NCBI GenBank assembly: GCA_022749295.1
Contig: CP062007.1
Coordinates: 1,550,001 to 1,614,000 of the forward strand
Direction of reading: 5' to 3'
Source: Flavobacteriaceae bacterium GSB9
GTDB taxonomy: Bacteria; Bacteroidota; Bacteroidia; Flavobacteriales; Flavobacteriaceae
Length of the DNA stretch: 64,000 nt
In this document: positions 8,073 through 17,297 of the stretch, in pieces
How the letters are laid out: each line of letters begins with the position of its first letter
Position numbering within the stretch: position 1 is the first letter of the stretch
Notes under the pieces: model-generated
Seen by the model: only the letters and a program-made list of their open reading frames with translations
What the model was told of the DNA's origin: nothing
The model's database searches: none
Position numbers and translations under genes: made by a program

Positions 8073-9286
8073 TGCTTACTAAACTAAAAAACCTAGGTCC
8101 CGGATTATTGTTTGCTGGGGCAGCAATTGGCGTTTCGCATTTGGTGCAATCTACTCGAGCTGGCGCCGATTTTGGTTTGGGCTTATTATGGGCCCTACTT
8201 TTAGTGCACTTATTTAAATATCCCTTTTTTCAGTTTGGCCCAAGATATGCCACAGCAACCGGAGAAAGCCTTTTAGAAGGCTATAAAAAGCTAGGTAGGG
8301 GCATTTTAATGGTATACTTTTTACTTAACCTAGCCACAATTTTTACCATTCAAGCAGGGGTTACCATTGTTACCGCAGGCTTGGCCTCGACCCTTTTTGG
8401 TGATTTTATGGGTGTTCAAACCTGGACTATCATTATCATTATAACCTGTTTGGTGCTTTTAATTTTAGGACGCTATAGGCTACTCGATAAGCTGATGAAA
8501 ATTATTATTATCACCTTAACAGTAAGTACCGTTGCAGCCGTGAGTATTGCCCTGCTTAACAATACCGAAAGTATTTTATTAACCCAAATACTTCCTGACA
8601 ACAAACTCGAAATTATATTTTTAATCGCTTTTATGGGCTGGATGCCTGCTCCTCTAGATGTTGCTGTTTGGCAATCGTTATGGGCTATTGAAAAAAACAA
8701 AGACAGCCAAAATTACAATACAAAATCGGCCCTGTTCGATTTTAACGTAGGCTACATGGGCACTGTTTTTTTGGGAATCTGTTTTGTACTTTTAGGAACC
8801 CTTGTAATGTTCAATAGCGGTGAAACATTTAGTAATTCGGCAACTGTATTCTCAAGCCAGTTAATTGGTATGTACACCGCCAACTTAGGCAATTGGGCCT
8901 ATGTTGCTATTGGTATTGCAGCATTCACAACAATGTTTAGTACAACACTGACTACTTTAGATGCTTCACCGCGAGCCATGGAAAAAACCACACAATTACT
9001 TTTTAAAAAAACCTCAAAATTTAACTATACGTTCTGGATTGCCCTGCTTTCCATAGGAACAATCTGCATTTTTCTGTTTTTAGTTTCAGAAATGGGATTG
9101 CTTATTGAAATAGCAACCACTTTGTCGTTCGTAACTGCTCCTTTTTACGCCATAATCAATTACAAGTTGGTATCGAGCAAACATATGCCAGAAGCCTGGC
9201 GACCCTCAAAAAAAATGCATGTTTTAAGCGTTTTAGGCATTGCGTTTTTAATTGGATTCAGTATTTGGTATCTAAGCACCTTATAA
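8072..9286 (+). CDS. NRAMP-related divalent cation transporter
   Basis: The 404-residue, very hydrophobic protein has about eleven membrane helices and the NRAMP fold order: GPGLLFAGAAIG in helix 1, FQFGPRYATATGESLLEGY after helix 2-3, and FMGWMPAPLDVAVWQSLWA in helix 6. The canonical metal ligands of NRAMP (DPGN in helix 1, MPH in helix 6) are not present: helix 1 reads GAAIGVSHL and helix 6 MPAP. It therefore belongs to a divergent branch and may carry a different ion such as magnesium. It is the last gene of the 6213-9286 operon, overlapping the sigma factor stop by one base. Confidence 0.85.
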   Translation: MLTKLKNLGPGLLFAGAAIGVSHLVQSTRAGADFGLGLLWALLLVHLFKYPFFQFGPRYATATGESLLEGYKKLGRGILMVYFLLNLATIFTIQAGVTIVTAGLASTLFGDFMGVQTWTIIIIITCLVLLILGRYRLLDKLMKIIIITLTVSTVAAVSIALLNNTESILLTQILPDNKLEIIFLIAFMGWMPAPLDVAVWQSLWAIEKNKDSQNYNTKSALFDFNVGYMGTVFLGICFVLLGTLVMFNSGETFSNSATVFSSQLIGMYTANLGNWAYVAIGIAAFTTMFSTTLTTLDASPRAMEKTTQLLFKKTSKFNYTFWIALLSIGTICIFLFLVSEMGLLIEIATTLSFVTAPFYAIINYKLVSSKHMPEAWRPSKKMHVLSVLGIAFLIGFSIWYLSTL

Positions 9287-9309
9287 CCTTCATTTAAAAG
9301 AATACTTCG

Positions 9310-9317
9310 TATCTTTG
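9310..9317 (+). promoter_or_regulatory. Bacteroidota -7 box TATCTTTG
   Basis: TATCTTFG-type box, exact TATCTTTG, lies 20 bases before the lipA ATG and matches TAnnTTTG. Confidence 0.55.
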
Positions 9318-9337
9318 TTGTCAATTTTTTTTACGAT

Positions 9338-10216
9338 ATGAAAACGGATACCGCTTCAAATATACTACCAGAACGCAAAACCAAACCCAAATGGCTTCGT
9401 GTAAAGCTTCCAACGGGCAAAAAGTACACTGAATTACGTGGATTGGTTGACAAATACAAATTAAACACTATTTGTACTTCTGGAAGTTGCCCCAATATGG
9501 GCGAGTGTTGGGGAGAAGGCACCGCTACATTCATGATTTTAGGAAATGTATGTACCCGTTCTTGCGGTTTTTGTGGTGTAAAAACAGGCCGACCGGAAAC
9601 AGTAGACTGGGACGAACCAGAGAAGGTAGCACGTTCCATAAAGATCATGAAAATAAAACATGCTGTACTAACTAGTGTTGACCGTGACGACTTAAAAGAC
9701 ATGGGCAGTATTATGTGGGCCGAAACGGTCAAGGCCGTGAGGCGAATGAACTCCGAAACGACACTAGAAACCCTTATTCCCGATTTTCAAGGCATAGAAA
9801 AACACATAGATCGCATTGTTGATGTTGCACCAGAAGTGGTGTCGCATAACATTGAAACCGTTCGTAGGTTAACTCGCGAAGTAAGGATACAAGCACAATA
9901 CGACCGAAGCATGGGGGTTTTAAAATATTTAAAATCTCAGGGACAAAGACGCACAAAATCTGGAATAATGTTAGGATTGGGCGAAACTCGTGAAGAAGTG
10001 ATTGAAACATTACACGATTTAAAGGAAAACGATGTAGACGTGGTTACTATTGGGCAATACCTCCAGCCAAGCAAAAAACACTTACCCGTAAAGCAGTTTA
10101 TAACACCAGACCAATTTAAGGAATACGAAGAAATAGGGCTCGCCCTTGGTTTTCGCCATGTAGAAAGCAGCGCATTGGTACGCTCATCATACAAGGCTCA
10201 AAAACATATTAATTAA
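9338..10216 (+). CDS. lipA: Lipoyl synthase
   Basis: LipA is a radical-SAM enzyme that inserts two sulfurs into octanoyl groups on lipoyl domains of 2-oxoacid dehydrogenases. The 292-residue protein carries both cluster motifs: the auxiliary cluster [12 protein letters not shown] (CX4CX5C) and the radical-SAM CTRSCGFC (CX3CX2C). The closing RSSY motif that supplies a serine ligand is also present (LVRSSYKA). gap follows after 2 bases, so they share a transcript. The partner lipB lies 8 kb away on the other strand. Confidence 0.97.
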   Translation: MKTDTASNILPERKTKPKWLRVKLPTGKKYTELRGLVDKYKLNTICTSGSCPNMGECWGEGTATFMILGNVCTRSCGFCGVKTGRPETVDWDEPEKVARSIKIMKIKHAVLTSVDRDDLKDMGSIMWAETVKAVRRMNSETTLETLIPDFQGIEKHIDRIVDVAPEVVSHNIETVRRLTREVRIQAQYDRSMGVLKYLKSQGQRRTKSGIMLGLGETREEVIETLHDLKENDVDVVTIGQYLQPSKKHLPVKQFITPDQFKEYEEIGLALGFRHVESSALVRSSYKAQKHIN

Positions 10217-10218
10217 GG

Positions 10219-11235
10219 ATGATTAAAGTTGCCATCAACGGATTTGGAAGAATTGGCAGACGCGTTTTTAGGCTTCTTCAAAATCACGACAACATTAAGG
10301 TTGTTGCCATTAACGATTTGGCCGACGCAAGAACCTTGGGCCATCTACTAAAGTACGACAGTGTTCACGGCATTTTTAACGGTGAGATTTCAAACCATGA
10401 TAAAGCCATTTTGGTTAATGGAGAACATGTTCCGTTGCTAAACCATTCGCACCCTAAAGACATCAATTGGAAACCTTTCGATGTTGATTTTCTTATCGAA
10501 TCCACAGGAAAATTTAAAACATCGTCGCAACTAAAGCACCATATACAAAATGGCGCTAAGCAGGTTATCTTGAGCGTTCCGCCCGTTGAAGACGATATAA
10601 AAACCATTGTTATGGGCGTTAATGATCATTTAATTGAAGGTAACGAACCCATTATTTCAAATGCATCGTGCACAACCAACAATGCGGCTCCAATGATAGA
10701 CATCATTAACAAGTTTTGCGGTATAGACCAAGCTTATATTACAACGGTGCATTCGTATACCACCGATCAAAGTTTGCACGACCAACCCCATCGCGATTTA
10801 CGACGATCAAGAGCTGCAGGTCAATCTATAGTTCCTACAACCACGGGGGCTGCTAAGGCTTTGACTAAGATTTTCCCTAGCCTTTCCGATGTTATTGGTG
10901 GCTGCGGCATTCGGGTTCCTGTTATAAACGGCTCTTTAACCGACATTACATTTAACGTTAAAAAAAACGTTTCAATTGACGACATTAACCATGCCTTCAG
11001 AGAAGCCTCAAATAATCATTACAAAGGCATTATTGAATATACCGATGCTCCAATTGTCTCCATCGATATTGTTGGAAACACACATTCTTGCATTTTTGAT
11101 TCTCAAATGACGTCGGTTATAGGAAACATGGTAAAAATAATAGGTTGGTACGATAATGAAACGGGCTATTCCAATAGAATTATTGACTTACTACGCAATT
11201 TATCGGAAAAAAAATGCGTTTTATCGATAAAATAA
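10219..11235 (+). CDS. gap: Glyceraldehyde-3-phosphate dehydrogenase, type I
   Basis: The enzyme converts glyceraldehyde-3-phosphate to 1,3-bisphosphoglycerate in glycolysis, or the reverse. The 338-residue protein has the Rossmann start KVAINGFGRIGRRVFRLL, the NAD-selecting acidic residue in AINDLADAR, the active-site Cys151 in SNASCTTNNAAPM, and the late WYDNETGYSNR. It sits directly behind lipA rather than with other glycolytic genes. Flavobacteria often carry two GAPDHs, so this may be the second paralogue, perhaps gluconeogenic; that cannot be decided here. Confidence 0.95.
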   Translation: MIKVAINGFGRIGRRVFRLLQNHDNIKVVAINDLADARTLGHLLKYDSVHGIFNGEISNHDKAILVNGEHVPLLNHSHPKDINWKPFDVDFLIESTGKFKTSSQLKHHIQNGAKQVILSVPPVEDDIKTIVMGVNDHLIEGNEPIISNASCTTNNAAPMIDIINKFCGIDQAYITTVHSYTTDQSLHDQPHRDLRRSRAAGQSIVPTTTGAAKALTKIFPSLSDVIGGCGIRVPVINGSLTDITFNVKKNVSIDDINHAFREASNNHYKGIIEYTDAPIVSIDIVGNTHSCIFDSQMTSVIGNMVKIIGWYDNETGYSNRIIDLLRNLSEKKCVLSIK

Positions 11236-11236
11236 T

Positions 11237-11244
11237 TATATTTG
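11237..11244 (+). promoter_or_regulatory. Bacteroidota -7 box TATATTTG
   Basis: TATATTTG, 27 bases before the hybrid kinase ATG, matches TAnnTTTG and directly follows the gap stop codon. Confidence 0.5.
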
Positions 11245-11271
11245 TCGCAATAGTTTTGAATAAAGTCCCAA

Positions 11272-13500
11272 ATGAAGAACTACATTTTTATTATAATTGT
11301 GCTTTATAGCCTGTGTTCTTGGTCGCAAAAATCAATCGATAACGACCCCGAGTTGGCACAGAATAATATAAACTATCGTATTTCTGAATCTCAAGTGGAG
11401 TTGGAAAACTTCAACTATTATAAAGCCCAAAAAAACTTGGATGAGGCTTTAAAGTTGGCAAAAATTGCCGATAACAAAAAAAGTATTGGTTTAGTACACA
11501 CTTTAAAAGGGCGCATTCAACTCATTATTGACGAAAAAGAAAAAGCTATAAAATCGTTAAACAAGGCGATTGAAATCCAGCGTATTATTAACGACAACAA
11601 AAACCTGGGAGTTTCTTACAAAACCTTTGGGGATGTATATTTATCAAAGAAAAACTATTACTCGGCTTTAGACTCGTACACTGCTGCAAAATCTAAATTT
11701 GAGGAAGAAGGGTTAAACGAATATTTATCTGAAACCCTTCTTCAAGAAGGTAAAACGCACGAAGAATTAAAAAACTATAATAAAGCTCGTGATGTTATTG
11801 AACAATCTATCGCTTTATCCAAAAACTATGGGTACCAAAAAATATTGAGTGAAGCGCTTATTCAACAAGCCATAATATTTGAAAAATTAGGTGATAACGA
11901 AAAAGCTCTTGAAATAGCCCACGAAGGCGTTCAAATTGCAAAAACAAATCAATACACCAGTATCTTAAACCAAGGGTACTTTGTTTTGAGCAACCTCTAT
12001 GAGAACAAACAAAACTTTAAAACTTCCAGGGATTATTTAAGCGCCTTTGTAACATTGTCTGATTCCATCAGGAGCTTAACACGTATTAATTCTACACGAG
12101 ACCTAGAGACACAGTATCTTTTGAGTGAAGAGATTGAGAAAAATAAACTGTATTCTGAACAACTTGAAAAGGCCGAAGACAGCAACAACCTACAAACATT
12201 AACCTCAATACTTAGTGTTGCGCTAATTACAATTTTATCGCTTTTAACCCTATCGTTGTACAAGAATAACAACATTAGGCTGAAAACCAATAATATGCTT
12301 CACAAGAAAAATTCTGAGCTTATTATTGCCAAAGAAAAAGCAGAACTGGCTTCTAAAACCAAGGCTAATTTCCTTTCTACGGTAACCCATGAGTTGCGTA
12401 CACCGCTTTACGCCGTTACTGGTTTAAGCAACATGTTACTGGATGAAGACCCCAAACCAGAACAAATACAGCACTTAAAATCGTTAAAATTTTCGGGTGA
12501 TTATTTACTTACATTCATTAACGATATCCTTCAAATAAATAAAATTGAAGCAAACAAAGTTGATGTTGAACCCGAGGTTTTTAACCTCAACAAAAAAATA
12601 AACAATATTATTCTTGCCCTAAACAATTCGGCGCAAGACAACAACGTAAACATTCATTTTGAGTACGATAAAGACCTCCCCGAAAACTTCATTGCCGATC
12701 AATTAAAGATTTCCCAAATCTTGATAAACTTGGTTGGTAACTCCATTAAATTCACCAAAGACGGCGATATTTGGATTCGAGTTTACAAAATAGAGGAAAA
12801 AGACAAAATTTATACCTTGCGTTTCGAGATAGAAGACAACGGTATTGGCATTAGCCAAGAGAAACAGGACCATATGTTTGAAAGTTTCTCGCAAGGTTCT
12901 ATTCAAATTAACAGAAAATACGGAGGTACAGGTCTTGGACTTTCTATCGTTAAAGGCTTAATTGATATCTTAAAAGGAAAAATATATGTAAAAAGTGAAC
13001 TTAACGTTGGTACTACTTTTTACTTTGAAATTCCTCTTGAAAAAACGACTGTTAAAGAAGCCGAAGACAATAAAACGACCTACTTTGATGGCAACAAAGA
13101 CGAAATTGACCTAAGCAGTGTTAAAATTTTAGTGGTTGAAGACAACAAAATCAACCAAATGATTACCAAGAAAATTTTAACTAAAATGGAACTTAAGTGC
13201 GATATTGTAGACAATGGTGAGGATGCCGTTGAGCTAATTAAAGCCAATGATTATAATATTGTTTTAATGGACATCCACATGCCGGGAATTAGTGGTATTG
13301 AAGCCACAAAAATTGTTAGGTCTTTTGACAAAGAACTCACCATTTTTGCGCTTACGGCAGTAACCATTGAAGACAAAATGCACGAGTTTGAAGAAGCTGG
13401 TTTTACCGACATTATCCCTAAACCCTTCAAGCAGGAAGAATTCGAGAAAAAATTATACAACGCCCTGACCAGCAAAAAAGACAAGACTCCTAGCGCTTAA
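11272..13500 (+). CDS. TPR-containing hybrid histidine kinase
   Basis: The 742-residue protein has a signal peptide, about five to six TPR-like helical repeats (residues of about 30-270) that would lie in the periplasm, one membrane helix near 310-325, HisKA with phospho-acceptor His373 (VTHELRTPL), HATPase_c (N box LVGNSIKFT, G boxes DNGIGIS and GGTGLGLSI) and a C-terminal receiver with Asp667 (VLMDIHMPG). Phosphate would pass from His373 to Asp667 and then to an unlinked partner. There is no DNA-binding domain. The 3' end overlaps the convergent lpxK by 11 bases. The signal sensed is unknown. Confidence 0.92.
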   Translation: MKNYIFIIIVLYSLCSWSQKSIDNDPELAQNNINYRISESQVELENFNYYKAQKNLDEALKLAKIADNKKSIGLVHTLKGRIQLIIDEKEKAIKSLNKAIEIQRIINDNKNLGVSYKTFGDVYLSKKNYYSALDSYTAAKSKFEEEGLNEYLSETLLQEGKTHEELKNYNKARDVIEQSIALSKNYGYQKILSEALIQQAIIFEKLGDNEKALEIAHEGVQIAKTNQYTSILNQGYFVLSNLYENKQNFKTSRDYLSAFVTLSDSIRSLTRINSTRDLETQYLLSEEIEKNKLYSEQLEKAEDSNNLQTLTSILSVALITILSLLTLSLYKNNNIRLKTNNMLHKKNSELIIAKEKAELASKTKANFLSTVTHELRTPLYAVTGLSNMLLDEDPKPEQIQHLKSLKFSGDYLLTFINDILQINKIEANKVDVEPEVFNLNKKINNIILALNNSAQDNNVNIHFEYDKDLPENFIADQLKISQILINLVGNSIKFTKDGDIWIRVYKIEEKDKIYTLRFEIEDNGIGISQEKQDHMFESFSQGSIQINRKYGGTGLGLSIVKGLIDILKGKIYVKSELNVGTTFYFEIPLEKTTVKEAEDNKTTYFDGNKDEIDLSSVKILVVEDNKINQMITKKILTKMELKCDIVDNGEDAVELIKANDYNIVLMDIHMPGISGIEATKIVRSFDKELTIFALTAVTIEDKMHEFEEAGFTDIIPKPFKQEEFEKKLYNALTSKKDKTPSA

Positions 13501-14494
13501 CAAAACGCTTAATTAGCGCATTAAACTCTTTTTCATTCTCAATAGTTGCTTGTATTGGCAAGTAATATAATTTTTCTTTTAACGCATCAAATTGTTTCAA
13601 CCTCATAAAATCTTTTTCGGTTGTAACAATAACATCATTATTAACGAAGGTTTTTATCTCCTGTGGTTCAAAATTGTGGTGGTCTTTAAAATTAAAGTGT
13701 TCAAATTTCAGGCCTTTTTTCTTTAAAAATTTAACCAAATGGCTGGCATTGGCTATACCGGTAACTAAGGCAAAATTATTTAATGTATTTACATCCAGAC
13801 TTTTATTTTCAGCTAGCAAAATCTCGGAATAAACGATTGAACTAAAAAACACCTGTTGATGCGATAACGGAGAAATTCGGTCAATAATGGCTGCTTTCTT
13901 AGTCGAATTTAAATGTTCAGGGCATTTGGTTACCATAATAACATCAGCCCGTTTTGCTCCACGGCGTGGTTCGCGTAAATTCCCTGTAGGCAATACAATA
14001 TCTTTAAAATAAGGGTTTGCGAAAGTAGTAAGCAAAATATTAAAACCTGGCTTTACTTTTCTGTGCTGAAAAGCATCATCAAGAATAATTACTTCTGGAC
14101 GGTTGTTTAACGCTCTTAACTTTTCAATACCGTTTTGTCTGTCGGCATCTACAGCAACAGCAATACTATCCTTAAATTTATTGAAGAATTGAAACGGCTC
14201 ATCTCCGATGGTTTCGACCGTTGTATATTTGTCAGCAACTTGAAACCCTTTAGACTTACGTTTGTACCCGCGGCTTAAGGTTGCAATCTGCTTATCTTCT
14301 TTCAATAGTTTAACCAAATATTCAACCATAGGTGTTTTTCCTGTGCCACCAACACTTAGGTTTCCAACGCAAATCACAGGAAAGTTGTATGATACCGATT
14401 TCTTAACTCCCCAATCATACAATGTATTCCGCAACCAAGTCACCATAAAATAAATGGGCACCACAGGAAAAAGCAAGTATCGCAATATTTTCAT
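13490..14494 (-). CDS. lpxK: Tetraacyldisaccharide 4'-kinase
   Basis: LpxK phosphorylates the lipid A disaccharide at the 4' position at the inner membrane. The 334-residue protein has an N-terminal membrane-associated segment, a P-loop (VGNLSVGGTGKTPMVEYL), the LSRGYKRKSKGF stretch, GDEPFQF, and the late DVIVTTEKDFMRL. Length matches the family. It is monocistronic; the tail overlaps the hybrid kinase gene by 11 bases, so the two transcripts are antisense there. Confidence 0.95.
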   Translation of the reverse strand: MKILRYLLFPVVPIYFMVTWLRNTLYDWGVKKSVSYNFPVICVGNLSVGGTGKTPMVEYLVKLLKEDKQIATLSRGYKRKSKGFQVADKYTTVETIGDEPFQFFNKFKDSIAVAVDADRQNGIEKLRALNNRPEVIILDDAFQHRKVKPGFNILLTTFANPYFKDIVLPTGNLREPRRGAKRADVIMVTKCPEHLNSTKKAAIIDRISPLSHQQVFFSSIVYSEILLAENKSLDVNTLNNFALVTGIANASHLVKFLKKKGLKFEHFNFKDHHNFEPQEIKTFVNNDVIVTTEKDFMRLKQFDALKEKLYYLPIQATIENEKEFNALIKRFVKR

Positions 14495-14514
14495 TACAGC
14501 GAAAGTAATTATTT

Positions 14515-14522
14515 TATCTTTG
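14515..14522 (+). promoter_or_regulatory. Bacteroidota -7 box TATCTTTG
   Basis: TATCTTTG, 19 bases before the ATG at 14542, fits TAnnTTTG and would drive the Nif3-like/coiled-coil gene pair. Confidence 0.6.
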
Positions 14523-14541
14523 AAGTAAAACTTAAATTATT

Positions 14542-15636
14542 ATGATTGTACAAGACGTCATAAACCACTTAGAAACCTTGGCGCCTTTGGCTTATGCCGA
14601 AGATTTTGATAATGTAGGCCTTTTGGTGGGCGACAAAAACACCAACATCACAGGTGTTTTGGTCACATTAGATACACTTGAAACCGTGGTAGATGAAGCT
14701 ATTGAAAAAAACTGTAATCTAATTGTGAGTTTTCACCCTATTATTTTTAAAGGGCTTAAAAAACTTACGGGAAAATCGTACGTAGAGCGTGTGGTGATTA
14801 AAGCCATAAAGCACGACATAGCTATCTACAGTATGCACACCGCCCTAGACAATGCGTTGCAAGGTGTAAATGATATGATTTGCAATCAGCTTGAACTAGA
14901 AAACAAACGCATTTTAATTCCGCAAAGCGCAACCATAAAAAAACTTACCACCTATGTACCAAAAGATGAGGCCGATAACTTAAGAGCGGCGCTTTTTAAA
15001 ACTGGTGCGGGCAGTATTGGAAACTATGACGATTGTAGTTTTAATGTAGAAGGTTATGGCACGTTTAATGGCAACGAAGCCTCAAATCCAACAAAAGGGC
15101 AAAAAGGGCACATACATACCGAGGCCGAAACGAAAATAACCATTACTTATGAAAAGCATTTGGAACAACAATTGCTCCAAACGTTGTTTAAATCGCATTC
15201 TTACGAAGAAGTCGCTTACGAAATAACCACTTTAGAAAACAAAAACCAAAATATTGGCATTGGTATGGTTGGCGAATTAAAAAAACCTTTAGATGAAACC
15301 GCATTCTTAAAGCATTTAAAAACTAAAATGGGCACGCCCTGCATACGCCATTCGGCATTTCTAGGCAAAACTATCAAGAAAGTTGTCGTTTTAGGGGGCT
15401 CGGGTAGTTTTGCTATTTCGGCTGCCAAAGGTGCTGGTGCTGATGCTTTTGTAACTGCCGACCTTAAATATCACGACTTTTTTCAAGCCGAAAACAACAT
15501 GCTTTTGGCCGATATTGGCCATTATGAAAGCGAACAGTTCACAAAAAATCTTTTAGTAGCCTATCTTACAAAAAAAATTCCTAATTTTGCAATCATTTTA
15601 TCAAAGACAAACACCAATCCTGTTAAGTATTTTTAA
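14542..15636 (+). CDS. Nif3-like dinuclear metal center protein
   Basis: The 364-residue protein is a member of the Nif3/YbgI family (GTP cyclohydrolase I type 2 homologue). Metal-ligand stretches are visible: SFHPIIFKGLKK and MHTALDNALQGVND at the N-terminal half, DLKYHDFFQA and DIGHYESEQF at the C-terminal half. Between them lies a CutA1/PII-like insert (residues of about 130-235), which is typical for the longer members. Biochemical role is unsettled. It is followed after 3 bases by the coiled-coil protein gene, a pairing I know as usual in flavobacteria. Confidence 0.92.
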   Translation: MIVQDVINHLETLAPLAYAEDFDNVGLLVGDKNTNITGVLVTLDTLETVVDEAIEKNCNLIVSFHPIIFKGLKKLTGKSYVERVVIKAIKHDIAIYSMHTALDNALQGVNDMICNQLELENKRILIPQSATIKKLTTYVPKDEADNLRAALFKTGAGSIGNYDDCSFNVEGYGTFNGNEASNPTKGQKGHIHTEAETKITITYEKHLEQQLLQTLFKSHSYEEVAYEITTLENKNQNIGIGMVGELKKPLDETAFLKHLKTKMGTPCIRHSAFLGKTIKKVVVLGGSGSFAISAAKGAGADAFVTADLKYHDFFQAENNMLLADIGHYESEQFTKNLLVAYLTKKIPNFAIILSKTNTNPVKYF

Positions 15637-15639
15637 AGT

Positions 15640-16422
15640 ATGGCTAAAAAGAAAGAAGCAACTGTAGAAGAGCGTTTAAGAGCTTTATACGATTTACAAC
15701 TCATCGATTCCCGAATTGATGAAATTAGAAATGTTCGTGGAGAACTGCCTTTAGAAGTTCGCGATTTAGAAGATGAAGTAGCTGGATTAAACATAAGATT
15801 AGAAAAACTTGTTGCCAGTTTAGAAGTTATCGATAACGATATTGCAGGTAAAAAGAATTTAATTGAAGAATCTAAAGCTTTGATTAAAAAATATGGTGAG
15901 CAACAAAAAAATGTTAGAAATAACAGAGAATACAACTCACTAACCAAAGAAATCGAGTTCCAAGAGCTTGAAATAGAGTTAGCCGAAAAGCACATAAAAG
16001 AATTCAAGGCACAAATCGAGCAGAAAAAAGAAGTTATAGCTGATACCAAAGAGCGTTTAAAAGAGCGCGAGACGCATTTAAAGCACAAAAAAGGTGAGCT
16101 TGATGATATTTTGGCCGAAACCGAAAAAGAAGAACAAGCGCTTTTAGAAAAATCGGAAGAATACAAAAAACAAATTGAAGAACGTCTAGTAAAAGCTTAC
16201 ACAAGAATTAGAACCAACGTAAAAAATGGCTTAGCCGTTGTACCCGTTGAAAGAGGTGCTTCAGGTGGTTCATTCTTTACCATTCCTCCACAAATACAGG
16301 TTGAAATTGCATCGCGTAAAAAAGTAATTACCGACGAGCACAGTGGCCGTATTTTGGTTGATCCGGTTTTAGCTGAAGAAGAAAAAGAAAAAATGGGCAA
16401 ACTGTTTACCAAATTAAACTAA
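15640..16422 (+). CDS. CT398-like coiled-coil protein with a cysteine-free zinc-ribbon remnant
   Basis: The 260-residue protein is a long charged coiled coil (residues of about 20-180) followed by a short C-terminal domain homologous to the zinc ribbon of this family. Family members usually have ACGGC and CEHCGRILVD at the ribbon. Here the same positions read ASGGS and DEHSGRILVD, so all four zinc-binding cysteines are replaced while the surrounding residues (FTIPPQIQVEI, GRILVD) are kept. The domain must fold without zinc. It is co-transcribed with the Nif3-like gene and followed by a terminator. Function unknown. Confidence 0.88.
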   Translation: MAKKKEATVEERLRALYDLQLIDSRIDEIRNVRGELPLEVRDLEDEVAGLNIRLEKLVASLEVIDNDIAGKKNLIEESKALIKKYGEQQKNVRNNREYNSLTKEIEFQELEIELAEKHIKEFKAQIEQKKEVIADTKERLKERETHLKHKKGELDDILAETEKEEQALLEKSEEYKKQIEERLVKAYTRIRTNVKNGLAVVPVERGASGGSFFTIPPQIQVEIASRKKVITDEHSGRILVDPVLAEEEKEKMGKLFTKLN

Positions 16423-16441
16423 GTCTATTTTCAAGATATTT

Positions 16442-16476
16442 AAAAGCCTTCAATTTTAAAATTGAAGGCTTTTTTA
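16442..16476 (+). terminator. Rho-independent terminator
   Basis: A perfect inverted repeat (AAAAGCCTTCAATTTT and its complement, 16442-16473) ends in a T run just after the coiled-coil gene. Confidence 0.8.
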
Positions 16477-16530
16477 TTTAAGGTTTTTAGTTTTTATTCG
16501 TCTACCTCATAAAGAATAAAAAACACTTCT

Positions 16531-17190
16531 ATGAAAACCTTAGTTCCCTTAATTACCCTTATTCTATTGTTTAGTTGCCATAACTCGGCACAAAACACCC
16601 CAAAACAAGATGCCATAATTAATGCCGACCCGGTTGAAATTCCAATGGAAAACGGACTGGCCAAAGCCTATTTTGCCAGCGGGTGCTTTTGGTGTGTCGA
16701 AGCTATTTACGAAAGCGTAAAAGGTGTAAAAGAATCGATTTCTGGATATTCTGGCGGGCATACCCAAAACCCAACCTACGCCGATAGTAATACCGGCAGG
16801 ACCGGACATGCAGAATCTGTTGAAATCATTTATGACCCCAAGGTTGTTAGTTTTGAAACCTTGGTTGATGTATATTTTGCTTCGCAGAAAGTCACTCAAG
16901 TAAACGGTCAAGGTAACGACAGAGGTTCACAGTACCGTTCTATTATTTTTTACCAGAATGACGAACAAAAGCAAATTGTTTTAAAGAAAAAAGAGGCCTT
17001 GGCTAAAAAATTAAATGTTAAAATTGCTGCCGAAGTGTACCCGTTTCAAAAGTTTTGGATTGCCGAAGACTACCATCAAGATTACGAAAAACGGCATCCC
17101 AATCACCCGTATATTAAAAATGTATCCATCCCAAGATTGAATCGGTTTAAAGCAAAAATGCCTGAGGTTTTAAAAGAAGACAGCCATTAA
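16531..17190 (+). CDS. msrA: Peptide methionine sulfoxide reductase MsrA, lipoprotein form
   Basis: MsrA reduces methionine-S-sulfoxide in proteins. The 219-residue protein begins with a lipoprotein signal (ITLILLFSCHNS, lipobox cysteine at about residue 16), so it is exported and lipid-anchored, not cytoplasmic. The catalytic motif GCFWC has the nucleophile Cys52; GYSGGHTQNPTY and GHAESVEI follow in family order. No C-terminal resolving cysteine is seen, so reduction may rely on Cys55 or a partner thiol. Confidence 0.94.
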   Translation: MKTLVPLITLILLFSCHNSAQNTPKQDAIINADPVEIPMENGLAKAYFASGCFWCVEAIYESVKGVKESISGYSGGHTQNPTYADSNTGRTGHAESVEIIYDPKVVSFETLVDVYFASQKVTQVNGQGNDRGSQYRSIIFYQNDEQKQIVLKKKEALAKKLNVKIAAEVYPFQKFWIAEDYHQDYEKRHPNHPYIKNVSIPRLNRFKAKMPEVLKEDSH

Positions 17191-17297
17191 AACACCATAC
17201 CCGTATTTGACTTTGTAAAAATTTTCAACTATCTTCGTTTAACGACGGATATAAGTCATTAAAAAAAACGACGCATATCCTTGAAGTTAAACGAACA

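Noticed and set aside
11217-11230. TTTTATCGATAAAA palindrome at the end of gap
   Set aside because: It is inside the last codons of gap and is low-complexity AT around ATCGAT; no family-like flanks or fitting target gene.
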